A DNA stretch of 64,000 nt from Aromatoleum anaerobium (GTDB taxonomy: Bacteria; Pseudomonadota; Gammaproteobacteria; Burkholderiales; Rhodocyclaceae). Made by a program: the position numbers and the translations under genes. Under the pieces are notes generated by a model that was not told where the DNA came from, ran no database searches, and saw only the letters and a program-made list of their open reading frames with translations. Numbering within the stretch: the first letter of the stretch is position 1; every line of letters starts with the position of its first letter. This document shows, in pieces, positions 20,657 to 28,949 of this stretch. The DNA lies in NCBI RefSeq assembly GCF_012910705.2, contig NZ_WTVG02000037.1, positions 248,001 to 312,000 of the forward strand. The letters run 5' to 3'.

Positions 20657-21600
20657 CGCGCCTCGCCGGCGAGGGCCTCTTGCCGGCGTTTCGTCATCAG
20701 GTAGTACTTCAGCGCTTCGCGCAGGCCGGCGCGAAATGGCGTGTGCTCGAAGCCGAACAGGCGGTCGATCTTCGCGCCGCTGTAGAGGAGGTGCTCGTCG
20801 AGCGGGAAGGGGAGCGGAACCTTGCGACGGGTGATCTCCTCGACCGGCAGAGGCAGCGTTTCGACGGCCTTGCCGACGATCTCGCCGAGCGTTTCGATGA
20901 TGCGCGCGTGGGTCACCGCTTCGCCCGAGGCGAGATTGAAGGTTTCGCCAAAGACGCGCGGATCGCCGATGCACCGCCACAAGAGGTGCGCCATGTCGAC
21001 GACCCAGATGAAGTTGAACGACGAGCGAGCGGGCTCGGGGATCACGACGGGCTCGCGATTGCGCAGGCGGTCGAAGAAATACATCTCGCGCGGCGCGTAG
21101 TTGTAATAGCCGTAGATGATCGCCGGTCGCAGCACCGTGAGCGCGATCCCCAGCCGCTCGCATTCGCGCCGCGCGGCGCGCTCGGCGAGGCACTTGTCGT
21201 AGCCGTAATCGGCGTAGTCGCCCAGTTCCGGCTGCGGGCCGTCGAGCAGGGGGGCGTTCTCGTCGACCGGCCCGCCGGCGGACTGTTGGTAGACGGTCGT
21301 GGTGCTGATCAGCAGATACTGGCGGACCGTGCCGCGCAGATTGCGCAGCAGGGTTTCGACGTGAGCCGGAGTGTAGGCGCAGAAATCGACGACGGCGTCC
21401 CATGCCCCGTCCGGAACGCCCTCGCGCACCCGGTCGGGGTGCTCCCGGTTGCCGACGTGCTCGGTCACGCGCTCCATGCGCAAGGGCAGGTTGCCGCGGT
21501 TGAAGACGTGAAGCTCGGCGTCCGGCGCCTTCAGCGCTTCCTCGACGAAGACGCGGCCGGCGAAATAGCTGCCGCCAATGATCAATATCCGTTTCGCCAT
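20653..21600 (-). CDS. NAD-dependent epimerase/dehydratase family protein
   Basis: A 315-residue extended-SDR protein. The N-terminal nucleotide-binding loop is GGSYFAGRVF, and further conserved segments include VDFCAYTP, YLLISTTTVYQ and YGYDKCLAER (Tyr-x-x-x-Lys at about residues 154-158). Substrate and product cannot be told from the sequence. It overlaps the downstream amidohydrolase (ATGA), and 22 nt separate it from the DUF4037 gene upstream. The gene set suggests processing of a small hydrophilic metabolite, which is inference only. Confidence 0.85.
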   Translation of the reverse strand: MAKRILIIGGSYFAGRVFVEEALKAPDAELHVFNRGNLPLRMERVTEHVGNREHPDRVREGVPDGAWDAVVDFCAYTPAHVETLLRNLRGTVRQYLLISTTTVYQQSAGGPVDENAPLLDGPQPELGDYADYGYDKCLAERAARRECERLGIALTVLRPAIIYGYYNYAPREMYFFDRLRNREPVVIPEPARSSFNFIWVVDMAHLLWRCIGDPRVFGETFNLASGEAVTHARIIETLGEIVGKAVETLPLPVEEITRRKVPLPFPLDEHLLYSGAKIDRLFGFEHTPFRAGLREALKYYLMTKRRQEALAGEAR

Positions 21601-21622
21601 GAGGATCTCTCCCGTTGCCGCC

Positions 21623-22546
21623 CTAGCCGATCAGGACGCTCAGGCGGCGTAATGATGGATCGTGTATGCGCTCATGGATGAGCGGACCGTGATCGACAAG
21701 AAACGGGCTGTCCGAGTCGGTCAGCTCTTCGCCGCGAAGCTCGGCGATCACGGCCTCACACAGCGTGTCGATGCACGCGTGCTTCAGGTTCGGGTCGGTC
21801 GACGACACCAGCGCCGTGACCTGCGAATGAACGATGCAGCCCAGCCGCGGCAGCGCGAGCAGGCCGCGGTGCAGCCATTTGTAATACGGCGCGTAGCGGC
21901 GGTTCAGCAGATAGACGAGCGACATCAGATCGCTGCAGAACTTGGTTTCCGCATATTGCGCCGCGAAAAGCTCGCCGCGCGCGAGTGCGCGCGCGAAGTT
22001 GTACTGGCCCGATTGGCCGATCGACATGCAGCGGGCGGCGATCTTCGCGAGCCTGACGTCTTCCGGATAGAACGCGAGCAGTTCACGTCGGCGCCGCGAG
22101 AACTCGTCGAGCGGGTCGTGAAAGATCCGTCCGGAGGTGCACGCAGCGAGATTCTTTTCCGGGATGCGCAGCCAGTCGAAGAGCGTCTGCGGGCCGTCCG
22201 GATGGCCGAGATACTGCTTGTACCAGGCGCCGATCTCGAGCACGCCGACGCGTCCGCCGCCCCACTCGGTGGTCGAGCGCTCGAAGCCCGCGAACGACTT
22301 CGGCAGTCGGTCATAGGCCTGCTGCAGCGACGCGCCGATCGCGGCGTAATCCGTATTGGTCAGCCACAGACAGAAGCCCGGACCCCAGTCGTGGTCGCGC
22401 GACTGTTCGTCGTCGAAGCCGAGGCAGTCGGAACCGTCACCGGCGAGCCCGACCGCGACGCGTTCGCGCCAAGGCGCGAACTCGCCCCCGAGCAATTCGT
22501 CGCCGTAGCGCTCGAAGTAACGTTCGGCGAGCGTCAGGCCGTTCAC
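21623..22546 (-). CDS. DUF4037 domain protein (nucleotidyltransferase-like)
   Basis: The protein has 307 residues and begins with GTG at 22546, overlapping the stop of the preceding zinc-finger gene by 4 nt (GTGA). It matches the DUF4037 pattern: an N-terminal segment with LAGDGSDCLGFDDEQSRDHD (Gly-Ser and acidic residues as in nucleotidyltransferase folds) and a helical C-terminal part. DUF4037 proteins have no established function. The coupled position between a zinc-finger protein and an epimerase is unusual. The frame is open upstream, but only the GTG start fits the overlap pattern of this cluster. Confidence 0.75.
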   Translation of the reverse strand: MNGLTLAERYFERYGDELLGGEFAPWRERVAVGLAGDGSDCLGFDDEQSRDHDWGPGFCLWLTNTDYAAIGASLQQAYDRLPKSFAGFERSTTEWGGGRVGVLEIGAWYKQYLGHPDGPQTLFDWLRIPEKNLAACTSGRIFHDPLDEFSRRRRELLAFYPEDVRLAKIAARCMSIGQSGQYNFARALARGELFAAQYAETKFCSDLMSLVYLLNRRYAPYYKWLHRGLLALPRLGCIVHSQVTALVSSTDPNLKHACIDTLCEAVIAELRGEELTDSDSPFLVDHGPLIHERIHDPSLRRLSVLIG

Positions 22547-23127
22547 GGCGCGGTCGCGTAGTCGATGACGCCGACCGTTTCGCTGCCGGTAAAGGCCTGC
22601 CGCACGATCAGCGCGTTGAGGCGCCGGCCGACCTCGGCGTCGACGTATTTTTCGCCGCACTGCCCGCACAGGCCGGCGGGAACCTTCTTGATGACGTACA
22701 GCCGGCCTTCGAGACGGTAGTCGAAATTGCCGACGGTCACCTGCTTGATGGCGCCGCCGCAGAAGAAACACTGGGTGATCGAATCGGACATCGTCGGTTC
22801 TCCGGAGGAACGATGCAGGGCAGTGCGCCAGAGCGGCGGTGCCGGCACGTAGGCGTGGGTGACGACGAGCCAGTCGTCGGCGCGCGGGGCGGCGACCGCA
22901 TGAACCGGCTTGCCGTCGTGGAGGGCGCACAGCAGGTAGGCGGTCTCGCGCTCCGCGTGCCGGTGCTCCTCGATGATGCGGCCGCCGCGCAGCGCCGCTT
23001 CGATCTGCGCGACCTCGATCCGTCCCGCCATCAGCGAGCGGATCACGTGTTCGGACAGGACGTAGCGCGAGGCTTCGGCGCGCGCGGCGATCCATGCGGC
23101 GTCCGGGCCGGATTCGGAATGCGTCAT
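22543..23127 (-). CDS. DUF4258 domain fused to a YgiT-type zinc-finger domain
   Basis: A 194-residue continuous frame. Residues 1-112 look like a DUF4258 protein (SRYVLSEHVIRSLMAGRI; GKPVHAVAA; WLVVTHAYVP). Residues 113-194 are a YgiT/MqsA-like zinc-binding domain (CFFCGG and CGQCGEKY). The two are usually separate neighbouring genes resembling toxin-antitoxin pairs. An internal ATG at 22791 with GGAG nine bases upstream could produce the zinc-finger part alone. It overlaps both neighbours by 4 nt. Function is unknown; the fusion and the internal start are seen, and the toxin-antitoxin reading is inference. Confidence 0.7.
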   Translation of the reverse strand: MTHSESGPDAAWIAARAEASRYVLSEHVIRSLMAGRIEVAQIEAALRGGRIIEEHRHAERETAYLLCALHDGKPVHAVAAPRADDWLVVTHAYVPAPPLWRTALHRSSGEPTMSDSITQCFFCGGAIKQVTVGNFDYRLEGRLYVIKKVPAGLCGQCGEKYVDAEVGRRLNALIVRQAFTGSETVGVIDYATAP

Positions 23128-24398
23128 GACAGGGCCTCGTCCCGCAGGCGATGCGCGGCGAGCCCGCGCTCGGCGACGAACAGCGCGATCGCGAGCAGCG
23201 CGGACAGGGTCGCCAGCGGCTGGAGCGTGCCGTCGTAGGTTGCGCCGAGCAGCGTCGCGACCGAAAAGGCGCAGAGCATCGTCAGCGACCCCAGCAGGGC
23301 CGCCGCGGCACCGGCCTTTTCGGGGAAGGGCGCCACGGCGCCGCTCTGCGCGCACGGGCTGTTGATGCCATGCGCGAGCGTGACGAGAAAGTGCGCGACG
23401 ACGACCGTGGCCCAGTGCTGCAGGTCCAGCGCGAGCCCTGCGGCGAACGTCGTGCCCGCCGCGAGCCCGAGCGTGCTGCCGACACGAAGCGTGCGCGACA
23501 GCCCGTAGTGCCGCAGCAGGCGCCGGCACGCCTGCGTGCCGAAGAGATAGCCGAGCACGCCCAGTGCGAAGCAGTAGCCGAAGTAGCGCGTCGGCACGTG
23601 CAGCACGTCGATCAGCGCGAACGAGGCGCCGGATATGTAGACGAACACCATGCCGAAGGAGAGGCTGCCCGGCAACGCGTAAGCCCAGAACGCCGGGCTG
23701 CGCAGCAGCGCGCCGTAGTTACCGAGCAGCGTGGCCGGCCGCATCGCCGCGGGGTTGCGGCGCGGAACCGTCTCGGCGAAGCGCAGCACCGACGCGAGCC
23801 CGAGCGCCGCGCCGCCGAGCGTCAGCAGCGCGAAGTTGGCGCGCCAGCCGAAGGATGCCTGCAGCTGCGCACCGACGACGGGAGCGAGCAGCAGCGCCAC
23901 CGCGAGGATGCTCGTCGAGCGGGCGATCACGTGCGCGCCTTCGCCGACCGGGTAGGTGTCGCGGACGACGGCGCGGGCGATCACCGCGACCGTGCAACTG
24001 CCGGCAGCCTGCATGAAGCGGGCGACGAGCAGCGCGTCGATGCGCGTCGCGAGCGTGCAGGCGAGACTCGCCGCGGCATAGACCAGCACGCCGGCGAGAA
24101 GAATCGGACGCCGGCCGAAGCGGTCCGACAACGGTCCGCTGACGAGCTGCGACACCGCGACGCCGAGCGCGAACATCGACAGCGTCTGCTGCACGAGCGC
24201 CGGCGACGCATGGAAATACGACCCCAGTTCCGGCAGCGACGCCAGATACAGGTCCGTCGACAACGGCTGCAGCATCCAGAAGCCGGTGATCAGCCACAGC
24301 AGATGCGCAGTACGGCCTGGCAGCGGGCCTGCGGCAGGGCACCCGACGGCTGCGGCCGGCGCCCGGGGGGGCGCGGCGTGGCGACTCGCGTTGGTCAT
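23124..24398 (-). CDS. MFS transporter, Bcr/CflA drug-resistance type
   Basis: The protein has 424 residues with twelve predicted membrane helices. The N-terminal helix carries LQPLSTDLYLASLPELG, the typical Bcr/CflA start, and the loop after helix 2 reads GPLSDRFGRRPILL, the MFS signature. It is a proton-coupled exporter of small molecules. I chose ATG 24398 (MTNASRH) because the longer frame adds a charged tail without a signal. It heads the five-gene overlapping cluster, 119 nt downstream of the last bss-linked gene on the same strand, so it could be co-transcribed with bss. Confidence 0.85.
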   Translation of the reverse strand: MTNASRHAAPPRAPAAAVGCPAAGPLPGRTAHLLWLITGFWMLQPLSTDLYLASLPELGSYFHASPALVQQTLSMFALGVAVSQLVSGPLSDRFGRRPILLAGVLVYAAASLACTLATRIDALLVARFMQAAGSCTVAVIARAVVRDTYPVGEGAHVIARSTSILAVALLLAPVVGAQLQASFGWRANFALLTLGGAALGLASVLRFAETVPRRNPAAMRPATLLGNYGALLRSPAFWAYALPGSLSFGMVFVYISGASFALIDVLHVPTRYFGYCFALGVLGYLFGTQACRRLLRHYGLSRTLRVGSTLGLAAGTTFAAGLALDLQHWATVVVAHFLVTLAHGINSPCAQSGAVAPFPEKAGAAAALLGSLTMLCAFSVATLLGATYDGTLQPLATLSALLAIALFVAERGLAAHRLRDEALS

Positions 24399-24517
24399 TG
24401 CGCTACCCGCCGCGGAGCCCGGGTCCCCGACACGCATATGCCGCCGGTCAACGCGTTCAATACTCATGCTCAGGGGCTCGCGGGCGTCGCCTGGGTCCAA
24501 GCGAACACGGATACAGG

Positions 24518-25042
24518 CTATTGATCGATGCCAGTGAAGATTTCATTCTCTTCGGCAAAAATTCTCTTGAACTTTGCGCGCGCATCTGCACGTACGCGTT
24601 CGGCATGCTCATGGTCCAGCCCGCGTCCCTGAATCCACTTTTCCAGATTGACTCCGCCCGGCAGCCATTTCTCCAGCGTCTCCCGTTCATACATCCATGC
24701 CTTGTCCTTGACGCCAAGCGCGGCTAGGATTTCCCATACCTCGTCCTTGGTTTCATCGTGACAATAGACACACATGACACAGCGGTTGAGCTGGAATTCG
24801 GTGATCAGCTTGCGGTCGTATTTGACGGCGGGAATCTTCCTTTCCTCGACATAGGGGTCCAGCTTCCTCGCCAGCTCCTCGACTTCCTCGCGCAGGCCGA
24901 ACACGAGCCATTTTCCCCAATGTTCGAGATATTGCTTGTTGGTCAGCGGCTCGCCGCGCAGGGTGATGTAGTTGTAACGGTACTCGACGTGATCCAGGGG
25001 AACGACGAAGATGAAGTGCGACTCCGGCCGGTCGACGATCAT
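24518..25042 (-). CDS. Conserved bss-linked protein of unknown function (174 aa)
   Basis: The protein has 174 residues with no signal peptide and no membrane helix. It is rich in charged and aromatic residues and contains a CVMCVYCHDET segment (three Cys and one His within nine residues, near residue 90) that could bind metal. No family function is recognised. It lies 14 nt after the ThiS/MoaD-like gene and is the last gene of the bss arrangement. In relatives the bss operon carries additional genes named bssH onward; this is probably one of them, but I cannot give the exact letter. Confidence 0.7.
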   Translation of the reverse strand: MIVDRPESHFIFVVPLDHVEYRYNYITLRGEPLTNKQYLEHWGKWLVFGLREEVEELARKLDPYVEERKIPAVKYDRKLITEFQLNRCVMCVYCHDETKDEVWEILAALGVKDKAWMYERETLEKWLPGGVNLEKWIQGRGLDHEHAERVRADARAKFKRIFAEENEIFTGIDQ

Positions 25043-25056
25043 GGGGAGCCTCCCTT

Positions 25057-25338
25057 TCAGCCTCCGGCAATCGCCGGAATCACGTTGATGACATCGCCTG
25101 GGTTCAGTCTGGTCTTCATGCCATCGAGGTGTACGGCATTGCGGCCATTAATGAAGAATACGAACTGGGGCGAGATGCCTCCGTTGTCGTTCGTCAGCGC
25201 TGCAGCGAAGCCGGGATTGCGCTGGTCGATCAAACCGATCAAGGTGGCGACCGTGGCATTCGCCGGTGTATCGATGGCGAGTTCGCTTTGTTTGATGCCC
25301 AGTACGCCGAGCAGATTCAGCCTCACGTCGATCTTCAT
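25057..25338 (-). CDS. ThiS/MoaD-like small sulfur-carrier-type protein
   Basis: The protein has 93 residues. It has a beta-grasp pattern (MKIDVRLN... FVFFINGRNAV... LNPGDVINVIPAIAGG) and ends in Gly-Gly, the hallmark of MoaD/ThiS-type sulfur carriers and other ubiquitin-like proteins. The ATG at 25338 overlapped the native stop of bssG (ATGA) before an ISAs1-like element separated the two. No E1-like activating enzyme is adjacent. A link to benzylsuccinate synthase maturation is inferred from location only. It may now lack its native promoter because of the insertion. Confidence 0.8.
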   Translation of the reverse strand: MKIDVRLNLLGVLGIKQSELAIDTPANATVATLIGLIDQRNPGFAAALTNDNGGISPQFVFFINGRNAVHLDGMKTRLNPGDVINVIPAIAGG

Positions 25339-25376
25339 GCCGTCTCTCCCGATTTCAATACGCTCTCGGCGTGATC

Positions 25377-26658
25377 CAGGGCAATTGCACCGTTTTGTCA
25401 TAACCCGAGGCGCTCATATGGCCAGCCCGAGTAACTCTTCGCGAAAGTCATCCTCCATGCAGGCGAGCAGTCGCTTGGACTTGATGCTGGCCTTGCGGGT
25501 GGTGTTGTGGCGCAGCAGGTTCAGTACGATGTGGCGCAGCACCACGAAGTTGTTGGCCGCATAGCCTCGGCGCACACGGGACTGATCATCGTTGAACTGC
25601 ACATCGAGCGACCAGTGAAGCTGATTTTCGACCGCCCAATGGCTGCGCACGGCCTGCGCAATTCTGGCGGCATCTGCGGGCAGGGAACTGATGTAGTAAT
25701 GGCGCTCGACGCTGGTCTTGCCGTCGACGGTGCGTTCGCGCTCGACGAGCGCAAACGATTGCAGCCCGGCCCACTGCTCGGACTTGTACAACTGGCTGAC
25801 CGCATCATAGGCCCAGCAGCGGCGCACCTCCACACGGCCGTGGCCCTTGGTTTGTTCTTCGAAATGCGAAGCCGGCGCGATCTTTTCCGCCACGCCGGCC
25901 AGGGTGAGCAGAATCGAGTCGGTCAGCGTGGGGTGGTTGTCTTTGACGCACAACACGTAGTCTGCGCCACGACTACGGATGGTGCGGGCAATCGCTGCCT
26001 GGGTGCCCATCGCATCGATCGTGACGATGGTGCCTTCGAGCGCCAGCATGGCGAGCAACTCGGGAATCGCTGTTATCTCGTTGCTCTTCTGATCGGTGGC
26101 GCGCTGCCCCAGCACCAGACCCATCCCGGCGGCAAAGGCGCTGACCATGTGCAACGGCCCCGACGTATCCTTGCCGCCACTGCGCCGACTGGTCTTGCCA
26201 TCGATGGCCACCACGCTGTCCGGCGCCAGCGCCGGCACCAGCACGCCCACCCAGCGCAGAAAGGCCGCCTCGAAGGCCGCGGGATCGATCATCGCGAGCA
26301 CCCGGCAGAACGTGTCATGCGAGGGCACGCCCGCCTTGAGCTTCAGGAACTTGCGCAGCCAGGCCAGGTTGGACTTGCCCCACAGCGCCACATCCACGAA
26401 ATCGTTCGCCCCGCACAGCACCGCGCACACCGCCACCGTCAGCAACTCGGACAGATCGTGCCTGGCCTGCCGCTTGCTGCGCGGGTCGGGTACCGACACG
26501 AACACTTCGCTCACGGGCATCAACTGGCCTGTCTTCATGGGAGTCCCAAAAAGACAGTAAGCTACACAAAATATGACGTTGTGAACAGGGGCTCGCTAAG
26601 CGCATGATCGTAAACGGTTTACCTGTATCGGTTATGCATTTTAGGTGCGATTGCCCTG
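25377..26658 (-). mobile_element. ISAs1-family insertion sequence in bssG
   Basis: The element is 1282 bp. The terminal inverted repeats read inward as cagggcaattgcacc (left) and cagggcaatcgcacc (right), with further similarity in the next 15 bp. It is flanked by a perfect 10-bp target duplication, CGGCGTGATC, at 25367-25376 and 26659-26668. It encodes one transposase in the same direction as bssG. Intact ends and a perfect duplication suggest recent transposition. Confidence 0.93.
25414..26538 (-). CDS. ISAs1-family transposase
   Basis: A 374-residue DDE transposase. The N-terminal domain (VPDPRSKRQARHDLSELL) and catalytic-domain motifs (VAIDGKTSRR, IVTIDAMGTQ, CVKDNHPTL, VRSHWAVENQLHWSLDVQF with the catalytic Glu) are all present. 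It is full length for the family and lies between the inverted repeats. The frame has no stop or frameshift, so the element is potentially active. Confidence 0.93.
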   Translation of the reverse strand: MKTGQLMPVSEVFVSVPDPRSKRQARHDLSELLTVAVCAVLCGANDFVDVALWGKSNLAWLRKFLKLKAGVPSHDTFCRVLAMIDPAAFEAAFLRWVGVLVPALAPDSVVAIDGKTSRRSGGKDTSGPLHMVSAFAAGMGLVLGQRATDQKSNEITAIPELLAMLALEGTIVTIDAMGTQAAIARTIRSRGADYVLCVKDNHPTLTDSILLTLAGVAEKIAPASHFEEQTKGHGRVEVRRCWAYDAVSQLYKSEQWAGLQSFALVERERTVDGKTSVERHYYISSLPADAARIAQAVRSHWAVENQLHWSLDVQFNDDQSRVRRGYAANNFVVLRHIVLNLLRHNTTRKASIKSKRLLACMEDDFREELLGLAI

Positions 26659-27195
26659 CGGCGTGATCCAGGTCGCGATAGCCGTTCTTGCACACCAGCC
26701 GATGCAGGGCCTCCATCGCCAGATTGCGATGGACCGCCACCGCTGCCTCGATATTCTCGAAATACAGCTGCAATGTTCGATCGCCGTAGGTTTCCAGTTC
26801 GCAGCCGAGATAGATTCCGAAATTCCGGCCGTCGCCGGTTTCATCCATGCTGCGGCAACAGCGTCGATAAAGGGCGGGATAGCGACGTTGCAACTCTTCC
26901 TGCCAATTGCTTTCCACCGTGACGATGATGCCGATGAGCGGGCTGCTTGATAGCGGCGGAATCAAGTCGTCCATGCGCGCGTATTTTTCCGCAAGCAGGT
27001 TGCGGCCAACCGCCTCGGCCTGTTCCAGGTCGGCAAGATAAGAGGCGAGCATCGGTTGCGTCCACGTTTCAAATAGGCTGGAACGGATCGTCTTGAAGTT
27101 GTCGGGAGCGCTCTGACAGGGGGCATGCCGTGCGCTCCTGACGCGGACGAACATCTGCCATTCGGCTTCCAGCACCTGGTCGAGCAAGAATGTAC

Positions 27196-28935
27196 TCACT
27201 TCTGCGGCGTCCTCGATTCGCGCATTTCGCTGACGATCAATTCGCCAAACAGCTTGGGCAATTGCTCGGTCTTGTCGACGAACTTCACGAGACTGCCGTA
27301 TTCGTCGCGTAGCGATTGCTTGGAGGACAGACTGCAACTGATGCCCAGCGTGAGCAGGCTGACACCGTTGCCCTTGCAGTACTTGATGGCATCCGCCACG
27401 CCGCACCCCCAATTGGAGGCTCCGTCGGTGATGTGGACCAGCAGCGTTTTTTTCCCCGGTATACGGGTATTCAAGGCCGTGGCGATAATGGCCTCGCCGG
27501 AAGCCGTCCTCCCGTGGGGCAGCACCGTCAGCATGCGGCCACCACGATAGATTTCCGTGATGCGGCAGGCGTTCCTGACCTCGTTGTAGGCGAACAGTCG
27601 CGCGTTGCTCGTGTATTCCAGGATCGCCGTGAACAGCGTCTGGTAGATCATCTCCGCCTGGTCCCACTGAGTCGGATCCGCCATCGACCCGGTCGCGTCC
27701 ACGAGCAGCACGACATTCTTTCGCATGTCGAACTCGTGCTTCTTTTGTTGGAACACGGCACCGGTCGTGTGGGCGCGGTAAAGCCGCCGACTATGAATTT
27801 TCCCCGAACTGAGGCCGCGGTTGAAAACACTCCGGCGGTCGGTGGCGTTCCGCACCACTTGCTGCAGCTGGTGCAAAAGGTGCCGATCGACGCGGTTGCG
27901 CGCCATCATGACGATGTCGTTACCCTCGACTCGCGCGACATTCTCGAAGTTTGCGACGTTGCCCTTGATCTGATCGGTGAAATCCCGGTTCTTCTGCGGC
28001 AGCGAAGCTTCGATCAGGTTGGCGTAATTGACGATGGTTGCCTTGACCGCCGCCTGCTCCGCCTCTTCCTGGGCCAGTTCATCATCCTCGCCCATGTCGG
28101 GCATCATGAACCGATCGCTGCGGTCGCCCGGCCAGAACCGGATGTGCCCGAGCACTTCGCGCCAAAGCTTTGCGTAGAGATCAAGGCGGAAATCACAGCG
28201 ATCGCTGACGCTCGAGAGCGCCGGACAGTCGTGGCGCAGGGCCGGCACGATGCTGTTCATGATCTGCATCGGCTTGCTGTAATACTGATCCAGGCTGCCG
28301 CGCATGACGAGGCCACCCAGCGTGAGGTCGCTGTGGCCCTGTTTGTAGAGTTCCGGATCGCGGTGGGCCGCCAAGCGCCACCACAAGTGCAGCATCTCGG
28401 ACAGGGTGGGCGGCTTGATCAGGCTCTTCAGCGTCTTGACGATACGCCAGTCGCGTGCCACCTCGGCGTAGTAGCCGAGCACGCTCCTGTTGGCGAGGCC
28501 GTCGACATAGACGGCCTCGCAGACATTGAAGAACATGTCGAACTTGTATCCGTACTGCGTCGGCGGCTGGACGCGCAGCCTGAACATTTCGCGCAGCCGT
28601 TCGGACCACTCGACGCGTTTGTACGCTTCCTGCACCATGATGCCGACCATCAGATCGGTCTTTCCCGCCGGCACCGGATACGTGCCCATGATCGGTGTCG
28701 GATCGAGGGCGAGCGCATTGTCGAGTTCCATTCCCGACCAGACGATTTCACCGACATTGCGGCCGATGAAAGTCGACAGTTTGCGAATGGCGACCAAAAG
28801 CTTCACCAACTCGACGGATTCGATCGGCGACTTGTCGCGACGCCAGAAGTCCGAATAACCCTCCTCGCCGGGAATGACGAAACGCTTGACGTCCCCCGTG
28901 CCGTTCATTAGCCGAAGTGTGGTGTCGTAGGTCAT
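27196..28935 (-). CDS. bssF: BssF, von Willebrand factor A domain protein of the bss operon
   Basis: The protein has 579 residues. The C-terminal third is a vWA domain with a MIDAS-like motif (LLVDATGSMAD near residue 405) and LVHITDGASNW further on. The N-terminal part is helical and contains an acidic stretch (DMGEDDELAQEEAEQ). Pairing with the MoxR-type ATPase BssE is the usual AAA+/vWA chaperone arrangement, as in NorQD and CbbQO, so the pair probably helps assemble or maintain benzylsuccinate synthase. That is inference from the family. The stop overlaps the bssG start, and 14 nt separate it from bssE. Confidence 0.88.
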   Translation of the reverse strand: MTYDTTLRLMNGTGDVKRFVIPGEEGYSDFWRRDKSPIESVELVKLLVAIRKLSTFIGRNVGEIVWSGMELDNALALDPTPIMGTYPVPAGKTDLMVGIMVQEAYKRVEWSERLREMFRLRVQPPTQYGYKFDMFFNVCEAVYVDGLANRSVLGYYAEVARDWRIVKTLKSLIKPPTLSEMLHLWWRLAAHRDPELYKQGHSDLTLGGLVMRGSLDQYYSKPMQIMNSIVPALRHDCPALSSVSDRCDFRLDLYAKLWREVLGHIRFWPGDRSDRFMMPDMGEDDELAQEEAEQAAVKATIVNYANLIEASLPQKNRDFTDQIKGNVANFENVARVEGNDIVMMARNRVDRHLLHQLQQVVRNATDRRSVFNRGLSSGKIHSRRLYRAHTTGAVFQQKKHEFDMRKNVVLLVDATGSMADPTQWDQAEMIYQTLFTAILEYTSNARLFAYNEVRNACRITEIYRGGRMLTVLPHGRTASGEAIIATALNTRIPGKKTLLVHITDGASNWGCGVADAIKYCKGNGVSLLTLGISCSLSSKQSLRDEYGSLVKFVDKTEQLPKLFGELIVSEMRESRTPQK

Positions 28936-28949
28936 GGCAATGGAAGACC

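Larger units (their letters stand above)
25335..27199 (-). pseudogene. bssG: bssG (DUF4125) interrupted near its 3' end by an ISAs1-like element
   Basis: The gene begins with GTG at 27199, overlapping the bssF stop (GTGA). It runs to 26659, is interrupted by the element at 25377-26658, and its last codons lie at 25335-25376. Removing the element and one 10-bp duplication gives an in-frame 190-residue protein ending ...SGETA, whose TGA overlaps the ATG of the ThiS-like gene. BssG is a DUF4125-type protein of unknown function in the bss operon. Only about twelve C-terminal residues are cut off, so partial activity is possible: the interrupted frame reads on into the element. Confidence 0.88.

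Noticed and set aside
26315-27667. A 450-aa minus-strand frame covering bssG and part of the ISAs1 element
   Set aside because: Its start lies inside bssF in another frame and its end is antisense or out-of-frame sequence of the element. The real bssG begins with GTG at 27199.
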